Below are positions 8,001-13,065 of a DNA stretch of 13,065 nt, piece after piece. Each line of letters opens with the position of its first letter. The first letter of the stretch is position 1. The notes beneath the pieces were generated by a model. The model had not been told where the DNA came from. It made no database searches and saw nothing but the letters and a program-made list of their open reading frames with translations. Source of the DNA: Nitrososphaera sp. (GTDB lineage: Archaea > Thermoproteota > Nitrososphaeria > Nitrososphaerales > Nitrososphaeraceae); NCBI GenBank assembly GCA_023252395.1, contig JAJPDY010000013.1, positions 1 to 13,065 on the forward strand, in the 5' to 3' direction. The position numbers were made by a program, and so were the translations under genes.

Positions 8001-8810
8001 GTCTACCAAGTCTTGCACGATAAGTGGCGGAGTTCCGGCTTCCTTGCTTTCCTTTAGGCGCTGATTGACTCTGATGATGTCGACAAGCTTGTGGGTCAGG
8101 TCGTCTTCTGACCTGATACCTGTTTCAAGTATGATTGAGGGTCTGACAGTCACTGGAGGCACTGGCAGCACCTGTAGCACGAACCACTCTGGCCTTGCGG
8201 TGTGGGGGTCGTAGCCTAGGAGCGTCAAGTCGTCGTCTGGGACATGGCTCAGCCTTTCTCGTATAGTGATTGGCAGCAGCCTGTTTTCGCCGGCGTCAGT
8301 CCGCTCTACAAATATCGTCGGCTTTGTGAATATCAAGTCGTACTGTTCCTTGCCGCAGTGCGGACAGTCCTTTACCTTCTTTGCGCGCTCTATTATCTCG
8401 TCTTTGATGTTCTCTAGCGTGATCACTGCATAAGCGGCCTTTGCGTCGCGGATTGCCTTGTAGTGTGCAAGCTCTTCCGGATCCAGCTTTATCCTGTTGC
8501 ACGACCTGCAGGTGATAAGCAAGAGCTTGTGTATGTCGTCTACGAATGCGATGTGGAGCACCGGCTCTGCGAGCTCTATGTGGCCAAAGTGGCCGGGGCA
8601 TTTTGCCGACGTGTTGCCGCAAGTTGCGCACTTTTGGCCCGGCTCTAGCGTGCCTAGCCTATTGTCCATCAAGCCGCCTTGCACTGGCATCCCGTCTTCG
8701 TCGTATGTTTCAGGCGCGGTGATCTCTGCTACAGAGAACTTGCGCACTTCGGTTGGTGACCAAACGCTGAATTTTATACCGCCTAATATTTTTGCAGATT
8801 CGTCCATCAT
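4989..8810 (-). CDS. rpoA: DNA-directed RNA polymerase subunit A, unsplit (A' and A'' fused)
   Basis: Largest, catalytic RNAP subunit, equivalent to bacterial beta' and eukaryotic Rpb1. Most archaea encode it as two genes, A' and A''; here it is one 1273-residue chain. The clamp zinc sites are intact: C61-x2-C64-x6-C71-x2-H74, and C101/C104 with C149/C152. The catalytic NADFDGD is at 457-463, with Mg-binding D459, D461 and D463. The bridge-helix region (SGYMQRRLINALEHLKIEYD) is at 814-833, and the trigger loop (GEPGTQMTLRTFHFAGV) at 951-967. The usual A'/A'' break would fall roughly between residues 860 and 940, and the frame runs straight through it. Two consecutive ATGs open the gene; a GGGGGT Shine-Dalgarno 7 nt before the first favours position 8810. 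It follows rpoB by 12 bp and overlaps rpl30e by 26 bp. No Rpb1-type heptad-repeat tail is present. Confidence 0.98.
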   Translation of the reverse strand: MMDESAKILGGIKFSVWSPTEVRKFSVAEITAPETYDEDGMPVQGGLMDNRLGTLEPGQKCATCGNTSAKCPGHFGHIELAEPVLHIAFVDDIHKLLLITCRSCNRIKLDPEELAHYKAIRDAKAAYAVITLENIKDEIIERAKKVKDCPHCGKEQYDLIFTKPTIFVERTDAGENRLLPITIRERLSHVPDDDLTLLGYDPHTARPEWFVLQVLPVPPVTVRPSIILETGIRSEDDLTHKLVDIIRVNQRLKESKEAGTPPLIVQDLVDLLQYHVTTYFDNEVSGIPQAHHRSGRPLKTLTQRLKGKEGRFRGSLSGKRVDFSSRTVISPDPNLTISDVGVPTDVAKKLTIPETVSQWNLERLKELVMNGPNTYPGANYIIRPDGVKIRLDYVTDRKAIADSIASGYIVERHLADGDIVIFNRQPSLHRMSIMAHSVRVLPYRTFRLHPAVCPPYNADFDGDEMNLHVPQSEEARAEATLLMRVQDQLISPRYGGPIIGGIRDFITGAFMLTRDGTTLTKHEFANLAMIGGYRGPLPEPGVTTKDGQKLYSGRQLFSLFLPKDFNFIITSKWNKAAKGEGKDVVIKNGELMSGVIDKASIGAEEPDSVLHRIAKDYGTEAARRFLDSILTMLKTYITHRGFTYGYSDLWLSPETRQEISDIIQKTYEKVYELIQQYNDGTLPLTRGLAAEEALELYVVNELSRARDRAGRTADRAFPDENSGVIMASTGARGSTLNIGQMTAALGQQSIRGKRIQKGYHNRALSHFKPRDANPDAKGFVKSNYRDGLSPLEFFFHAMGGREGLVDTAVRTQQSGYMQRRLINALEHLKIEYDQTVRDPHGNIVQYLYGEDGIDPAKSDHGEAVNISRLIEAESVIDEGRKTTEDVIKNIVTKYGEHLNPRMKSNLEKALLDNKLSKDGVEKVMKKALDLVDRALAEPGEAVGVVTAQSIGEPGTQMTLRTFHFAGVKERNVTLGLPRLIELVDARKKPVTPTMDIYLDEEHRVSREKALEVAREILFTQIGDLIDRTETDYSGILTFHLSEGKLAERGCTLANVTEVLEGTKKKYSIKVNENKLLIKVSVPDEPDAQTLLTLKSKLLNTRVKGVPDIERVTIVKQDEEWVIQTAGSNLAKVVIVDGVDLTRITTNNVYEIWQTLGIEAARTALIKEITNTLEEQGLEVDTRHIMLVADLMTSKGYLQQIGRHGIAGTKTSVLARAAFEITVPTIARASLEGQIETLKGVTENVIVGATVPVGTGMVDLYMKVKDNESTGKSD

Positions 8811-8817
8811 CTCAATT

Positions 8818-8823
8818 ACCCCC
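8818..8823 (-). promoter_or_regulatory. Ribosome binding site of rpoA
   Basis: GGGGGT on the minus strand, starting with the last base of the rpoB stop codon, lies 7 nt before the first of two tandem ATGs (8810 and 8807). The spacing favours the first ATG as the rpoA start. Confidence 0.6.
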
Positions 8824-11800
8824 TAAACCTTCTCCTTCACAAGGAGCCTAGGCGCGACGTTGAGGCTCATCATCTCCTGCAACAGCAGCTTGAACGCGTA
8901 CGCTATTACCACCGACGATATCTTGGCCTTTTCGCCGCACACCCTGCAGACGTACCTGCGCTGCTTCACGTCATAGTACGCAAGCAGCCCGCAGCGCTCG
9001 CAGACGTTGACCTCTGCCTTGTCAGACTCTTCCAAGAGCCTGTCTTTCAGCATCATTGACGCGCCGTAGGCAATCAAACAATCGCGCTCCATCTCTCCGA
9101 ACCTGAGACCGCCTCCACGTGCGCGGCCCTCTGTCGGCTGCTTTGTGAGCATCTGGACCTGTCCCCTTGCGCGGCTGTGGATCTTGTCTGCAACCATGTG
9201 GTGCAGCTTTTGATAATACACGACTCCAATGTAGACATCTGCCGGGAACTTTTTGCCAGTCCTTCCGTCATACATTGTCTCCTTGCCGGTATACTTGAAG
9301 CCGTACTGCTCCATCGCGCCCTTGATGTCGTCCAGCTTTTCGCCCAAGAATGCCGAGCCGTCGACAATCCTGCCACGAAGGCTTGCGGCTTTTCCGCCAA
9401 GTGACTCCATGAACATGCCGACTGTCATCCTTGACGGGAACGCGTGCGGGTTGATCATGACGTCAGGAACCACGCCGTCTTCGGTGTATGGCACGTCTTC
9501 TTGGTTGACCAGCATGCCTACAACTCCTTTCTGGCCGTGCCTTGAGGCAAACTTGTCGCCGATTTCAGGGATGCGCATGTCCCTGACTCTGATCTTGTAC
9601 ATCTTGCCGCCTTCGACTGACTGTGTAACTATTACGGTGTCGACTACTCCGTTTTCTGACGGCCTGACTCCAACTGATGTGTCACGCCTGTACGGACCCT
9701 TGACTTCGAACTCTTTGTATTCTTCCATGAACCTTGGAGGCGAGGTGCGCCCGATCAGTATGTCTCCGCCCTGCACCACTGCTTCGTGCATGATTGCGCC
9801 GTCCTGCTCTAGCAGGCGATAAGCCTTTTCGCCCCTGTATCCGCGGATGTTGGCATCTGCCTGCGGCAATTCGAAATTATCCTTCATGCCGCCTGGGTAT
9901 TGCTTTGCTTCAGCTTCATAGATTCTGTAAAAGAACGTCCTGCCAAGCCCCCTGTCCACTGACGACTTGTTAAAGACTACTGCGTCTTCGATGTTGTAGC
10001 CTTCAAACGGAAGCACTGCGACTACTGCGTTCTGGCCTGTCGGGCGATCCTCAAGTCCAAGCAGGTTCATCGCCTTTGTGCTGACCACTGCAGTTTGCGG
10101 GTATAGCATGAAATGCTGGCGGACGTAGGTGCTTGCGTTCATTAACGGAGTCGAGAATCCAAGGCTCTGCTTTGCCATCGCGCTTTCGTAGGTGTTCCTT
10201 GGCGACTGGTTGTGCTCGGGGTACGGGATGATTGACGCGCCGACTCCAAGGATTGCTGATGGGAATATCTCTAGGTGCGTGTGCTTTGGCTCGAGCTTTT
10301 TCGGGTCGATTGCCACGTAGCAGTTCTCTTCTTCGTTTGCGTCAACGAGCTCTATAACTCCCATGTAGAGCAGGTCGTTCCACGAAAGGAATTTTTTCGA
10401 GACTTTTTCAATCACTTCATAAGTTACAAGCGGCTTGTTGTCCCTGATTACTACCAGCGGGCGCAGAACGCGGCCGGCGTTGCAGCTGATGTAAAGGCGC
10501 TTTGTTGCCTTTTCGTTTTGCGAGCTGTACAGGTAGATGCCCACGTGCGAGTGGATCTTGCCCGACCTTCTCATGGACCTCAGAGTGTCAGCAAGGTTGT
10601 CGCCTTTTTCGACGTAGCCGATGAGCCTGCCGTCGACGAACACCCTTGTGCCGGCTTCCCTCAGGTCATGGTCGGCGTCTTCGACAGTCTGCACTCCAAG
10701 CTCGTACAGCTTTTCGGTGACTTCGGCGCTCTGCACGTTGACTGAGATTATAGCGGAAAGCGCAAGGTTCTTGACAAGGCCACAGTTGGAGCCTTCAGGC
10801 GTTTCAGCAGGGCAGATGCGGCCAAAGTGGGTTGCATGCAGATCCCTTGCTTCAAAGTTGGGCTGGCTTCTTGAAAGAGGCGACTGGATCCTGCGCAGGT
10901 GCGAAATAGTGGACATGTAGTTTGTCCTGTCCAATAGCTGCGTGACTCCTACCCTGCCCCTGCCCCAGTTGCCTGTTGCAATGGCGTTGTTCAGCTTGTC
11001 TGACACGATGCCGGGCCTGACAGCGGCAGCGACTGCGTTTATGCCGCGCTTTTGCCCCGAGCGCTCCAATTGATATTTCATGTCCCTTATCAAATTGCGG
11101 AAGGCAGTCCTGAAGAGGTCTGCAAGCATCTGGCCTGCAAACTTGATCACCTTGTTGCCATAGTGATCCTTGTCGTCGGTGTCTATCCAGCCAAGCTTTA
11201 ATTCAATAAGTTTTGATGCGGCTTCGCCCAGGAACAGCGCCTTTTCGTGCCTGTTGTCAGGGTTCTTGCCAATGTGCGGGAGAAGACCCCAGTCAAGCAG
11301 GGTTTCGGCCCTCTTTATCTGGAACTCTTCGAGCATGCCGGGCGCAATTCTCTTGCTGATGTAGACGATTGCATCCCTGCTCGTGTTGACGTCGCCGGAC
11401 TTTTCAAATGATGGTTCCAGCTCGTCCTGTATAATCTGGGTGAGAGAGACAGAGTCTGCGATGTCTTTGTCGGATTCAAGGCCAAGAGCCCGAATGAGAG
11501 TGATAAGCGGGATGTCTACTGGCGAGCCGGGGATCTTGGTCACTATCGAGCCGTCAGGGCGCATGACCAGTTCGAGCTTTGCCCTGTAGCCAACGATTGA
11601 GGAGTACACCTTGGCCTTGTACAGCAGGGCGCCGGTTGCTTCCTCAGAGTCGACGATTATCTTGTTGTATGAAAGATCCTCAAGACCCACGATAACGCGC
11701 TCTGAGCCGTTGATGACGAAATATCCTCCAGGGTCGCGCGGGTCCTCGCCAAATTCTACGAGTTTTGACTCTGGCAGGTTGTGCAGGATGCAGGTGTTGG

Positions 11801-12173
11801 ACTTGACCATCACCGGCATGTCTCCAATATGGATAAAGCGCGATTCCAGAATCTTGCCGTCTTCGACTACGCTGCACTCTAGCATCACGGGCGACGCGTA
11901 GGTCAGGTTGCGGAGGCGCCCTTCCATCGGGGCGACGTGGGTGATAGAGCCATCGAGCTCCATTATCCTCGGCTGCTGGAGCTTTATCTTGCCCAGCTTT
12001 ATCTTGTAAGGATATTCTGCAGTTTCAATTTCAATTTCTCCTACCTCGTCTATTATGCTCTGCAGGCCGCGCTCCATGAACTCGTTGTAAGAGTTCAGGT
12101 GCTGCCTTGCAACGCCTTCCCTTCTTAAAATGTCATTAATAATCGGCCACATCTCGATAGAATTCTCTATCAT
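8823..12173 (-). CDS. rpoB: DNA-directed RNA polymerase subunit B (unsplit)
   Basis: Second-largest RNAP subunit, equivalent to bacterial beta and eukaryotic Rpb2; with subunit A it forms the active-site cleft. The 1116-residue chain is continuous, unlike the B'/B'' pair of many Euryarchaeota. Key regions: YFVINGSERVIVGLEDL (151-167); the fork-loop region TNYMSTISHLRRIQSPLSR (417-435) and RICPAETPEGSNCGLVKNLA (452-471); GYNIEDAVVFNKSSVDRG (725-742); GDKFASRHGQKGVVG (872-886), with lysines expected to contact the nascent RNA end; and the C-terminal clamp region QPTEGRARGGGLRFGEMERD (1012-1031). A zinc ribbon follows, with C1058/C1061 and C1076/C1079. The gene starts 9 bp after the rpoH stop; a GAGGG lies 13 nt upstream, a little far for a strong Shine-Dalgarno. 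A second in-frame ATG at codon 8 is a possible alternative start. Confidence 0.98.
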   Translation of the reverse strand: MIENSIEMWPIINDILRREGVARQHLNSYNEFMERGLQSIIDEVGEIEIETAEYPYKIKLGKIKLQQPRIMELDGSITHVAPMEGRLRNLTYASPVMLECSVVEDGKILESRFIHIGDMPVMVKSNTCILHNLPESKLVEFGEDPRDPGGYFVINGSERVIVGLEDLSYNKIIVDSEEATGALLYKAKVYSSIVGYRAKLELVMRPDGSIVTKIPGSPVDIPLITLIRALGLESDKDIADSVSLTQIIQDELEPSFEKSGDVNTSRDAIVYISKRIAPGMLEEFQIKRAETLLDWGLLPHIGKNPDNRHEKALFLGEAASKLIELKLGWIDTDDKDHYGNKVIKFAGQMLADLFRTAFRNLIRDMKYQLERSGQKRGINAVAAAVRPGIVSDKLNNAIATGNWGRGRVGVTQLLDRTNYMSTISHLRRIQSPLSRSQPNFEARDLHATHFGRICPAETPEGSNCGLVKNLALSAIISVNVQSAEVTEKLYELGVQTVEDADHDLREAGTRVFVDGRLIGYVEKGDNLADTLRSMRRSGKIHSHVGIYLYSSQNEKATKRLYISCNAGRVLRPLVVIRDNKPLVTYEVIEKVSKKFLSWNDLLYMGVIELVDANEEENCYVAIDPKKLEPKHTHLEIFPSAILGVGASIIPYPEHNQSPRNTYESAMAKQSLGFSTPLMNASTYVRQHFMLYPQTAVVSTKAMNLLGLEDRPTGQNAVVAVLPFEGYNIEDAVVFNKSSVDRGLGRTFFYRIYEAEAKQYPGGMKDNFELPQADANIRGYRGEKAYRLLEQDGAIMHEAVVQGGDILIGRTSPPRFMEEYKEFEVKGPYRRDTSVGVRPSENGVVDTVIVTQSVEGGKMYKIRVRDMRIPEIGDKFASRHGQKGVVGMLVNQEDVPYTEDGVVPDVMINPHAFPSRMTVGMFMESLGGKAASLRGRIVDGSAFLGEKLDDIKGAMEQYGFKYTGKETMYDGRTGKKFPADVYIGVVYYQKLHHMVADKIHSRARGQVQMLTKQPTEGRARGGGLRFGEMERDCLIAYGASMMLKDRLLEESDKAEVNVCERCGLLAYYDVKQRRYVCRVCGEKAKISSVVIAYAFKLLLQEMMSLNVAPRLLVKEKV

Positions 12174-12182
12174 TTCGTGTAC

Positions 12183-12431
12183 TCAACCCTCTACTACGTA
12201 TCGGTAATATACACTTTCACCCGCAGTCGGGCTCTTTCTCGTGATCTTGATGATGTCGCCGGGCCGGACGTCCAAGTCCTCAAGCGCCTTGTCGCTTATC
12301 ATGATGTACGGAAGCTGGCCGGGCTTGGCGTTGTACTTTTTCAGGATTTCTTCGGCGTCCTTCTTGGGCAGGATTTCATGCTTTGGCTGGTAAGCATGGT
12401 TCGTTATCTTTACTACCTTCTTTTCAGACAA
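12183..12431 (-). CDS. rpoH: DNA-directed RNA polymerase subunit H (Rpo5, Rpb5-like), TTG start
   Basis: Small RNAP jaw subunit, homologous to the C-terminal domain of eukaryotic Rpb5 and absent from bacteria; it packs against the large subunit near downstream DNA. The 82 residues match the archaeal family's size and pattern: H-x-Y-x-P-x-H-E-I-L-P-K-K (12-24), QLPYIMISD (39-47) and GDIIKITRKSPTAGESVYYRYVV (58-80). The start codon is TTG, not ATG. It is supported by a strong GGAGGT Shine-Dalgarno 8 nt upstream and by the family alignment beginning just after it. This is the promoter-proximal gene of the cluster, followed by rpoB after 9 bp. Confidence 0.95.
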   Translation of the reverse strand: MSEKKVVKITNHAYQPKHEILPKKDAEEILKKYNAKPGQLPYIMISDKALEDLDVRPGDIIKITRKSPTAGESVYYRYVVEG

Positions 12432-12439
12432 CTGAACGC

Positions 12440-12445
12440 ACCTCC
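12440..12445 (-). promoter_or_regulatory. Strong Shine-Dalgarno that fixes the rpoH TTG start
   Basis: GGAGGT on the minus strand is a near-perfect match to the anti-Shine-Dalgarno sequence and lies 8 nt before the TTG at 12431-12429. No in-frame ATG is available nearby to replace this TTG. Confidence 0.8.
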
Positions 12446-12508
12446 AAACGGGAAAATAGCTTCTGCTGAGAAAACATCAAAGTCAAATTTAATAAAGAAA
12501 AAGTGAGC

Positions 12509-12522
12509 ATATATAAGTATTC
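12509..12522 (-). promoter_or_regulatory. Promoter (TATA box) of the RNAP-ribosomal cluster
   Basis: The minus strand reads GCGAATACTTATATATGC across this stretch, with a good archaeal TATA box TTATATAT at 12516-12509 and an A-rich BRE-like segment just upstream. Transcription would start about 25 nt downstream, near 12486, leaving a leader of roughly 55 nt before rpoH that contains the Shine-Dalgarno. A second AT-rich candidate (TTTATTAAATTT, 12496-12485) lies closer to the gene. The TATA box is nearly symmetric, so plus-strand use cannot be excluded. Confidence 0.6.
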
Positions 12523-12545
12523 GCAATTTATTGTATGGGAATTTG

Positions 12546-12561
12546 ATTTTCTTTTGAAAAT
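12546..12561. repeat. AT-rich inverted repeat between divergent promoters
   Basis: ATTTTC, four T residues, then GAAAAT form a perfect 6-bp inverted repeat, about 30 bp upstream of the cluster TATA box and about 65 bp upstream of the candidate TATA of the exported-protein gene. Its size would suit a dimeric winged-helix regulator, but short AT palindromes are common by chance in such regions. Confidence 0.3.
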
Positions 12562-12620
12562 TGAGGTACGATATTTAATCAGGTTATCTGAAATGAGCTT
12601 GCGCGTTAGAGTTTATTCAC

Positions 12621-12634
12621 AAAAAGGATAAATA
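12621..12634 (+). promoter_or_regulatory. Candidate promoter of the right-hand exported protein
   Basis: AAAAAGGATAAATA combines an A-rich BRE-like segment with a TATA-like ATAAATA (12628-12634). A start near 12655-12660 would leave a leader of about 18 nt containing the GAGGG Shine-Dalgarno (12667-12671) close to the ATG at 12675. Support is from spacing and composition only; AAATATAG at 12642-12649 is a second candidate. Confidence 0.45.
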
Positions 12635-12674
12635 GTAATGGAAATATAGGCGTGATAGGTGTGCATGAGGGATA

Positions 12675-13065
12675 ATGGACAATAAAGCGTATGCACTATT
12701 AGCTATATTGCTGGCATCAGTTGCATCAGTTGCGCTGATTCCTGCGTATGCAGCAACAACAATAACAGTACAAACAGACAAAGACAGCTATGCAACAGGC
12801 GACACCATCAAGTTCTCTGGTAAAGTGACCGTGGATACCGGGTCTATAAATCAGCCAATTCTGATTCAGGTAAAGGATCCAACTGGTAACATTGCCAGAA
12901 CGGACCAAGTCACGGCGGCTGCAGATGGATCATACACTTATTCATTTCCGTCTGGAGGCCCGTACATGACCAAGAGTGGAGCCTACACAATAGTTGTGAC
13001 GTACAACAAGATAAGCAACACAGGGAAATTCGAATTTGAAGCTGCTCCTGCATGGAAGACATTCC
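12675..13065 (+). CDS. Exported beta-rich protein (hypothetical), N-terminal part only
   Basis: An open frame from ATG 12675 runs 130 codons to the right edge without a stop. The N terminus MDNKAYALLAILLASVASVA continues LIPAYAA, a classic Sec signal peptide with an AYA cleavage site near residue 27. The mature part (TTITVQTDKDSYATGDTIKF, later GSYTYSFPSGG and SGAYTIVVTYN) has the strand-turn pattern of an Ig-like or MG2-type beta-sandwich, as in archaeal surface or cell-envelope proteins; the fold is inference. An in-frame TGA at 12666-12668 excludes earlier starts, and a GAGGG lies just upstream. It is divergent from rpoH and looks less GC-rich than the RNAP genes. Full length, anchoring and function are unknown. 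Confidence 0.85.
   Translation, partial: MDNKAYALLAILLASVASVALIPAYAATTITVQTDKDSYATGDTIKFSGKVTVDTGSINQPILIQVKDPTGNIARTDQVTAAADGSYTYSFPSGGPYMTKSGAYTIVVTYNKISNTGKFEFEAAPAWKTF

Noticed and set aside
12726..12908. 60-codon minus-strand frame with a Cys-rich hydrophobic C-terminus
   Set aside because: It is antisense to the signal peptide and mature region of the exported protein; its hydrophobic and Cys-rich run is the complement of Ala/Thr-rich codons.

Overview
The window reads as chromosomal DNA of an ammonia-oxidising-type archaeon (Thaumarchaeota/Nitrososphaeria), probably a moderate-GC Nitrososphaera-like lineage. The main evidence is an archaeal RNA polymerase/ribosomal gene cluster in which the largest RNAP subunit is one uninterrupted 1273-residue chain (A' and A'' fused) and subunit B is also unsplit. 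Most other archaea split A; the unsplit form is a known thaumarchaeal trait. The assignment is inferred from gene content and was not checked by database search.

Layout, left to right. Positions 1-2430 (minus strand) hold three genes joined by 4-bp ATGA overlaps: an unrecognised 374-residue protein, the replication factor C large subunit (clamp loader), and the first 25 codons of a small CxxC protein that runs off the left edge. Positions 2431-2631 are a non-coding gap containing a GC-rich, strongly self-complementary element that could be a small RNA or a structured mRNA leader. Positions 2632-3060 (plus strand) encode a small exported beta-rich protein that starts with TTG. Positions 3061-3109 hold a hairpin plus U-tract terminator for the large cluster that follows.

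Positions 3094-12431 (minus strand, transcribed right to left) are the RNAP-ribosomal cluster: rpoH (Rpo5), rpoB, fused rpoA, rpl30e, nusA-like, rpsL (uS12) and rpsG (uS7). The genes are tightly packed, with overlaps of 4 and 26 bp or gaps of 2 to 72 bp, and most have visible Shine-Dalgarno sequences. This is the widespread archaeal order, but no EF-1alpha or uS10 gene follows rpsG. The cluster probably makes RNAP subunits, a transcription factor and ribosomal proteins from a promoter near 12509-12522.

Positions 12432-12674 form a divergent AT-rich promoter region. From 12675 to the right edge (plus strand) is the start of a second exported, beta-rich protein, cut by the window end.

Overall this is mostly ordinary core information-processing DNA. 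I see no CRISPR array, transposase, tRNA, rRNA, integrase or defence system. The parts least explained are the structured element at 2469-2550, the 374-residue partner of RfcL, and the two exported proteins that flank the core cluster.
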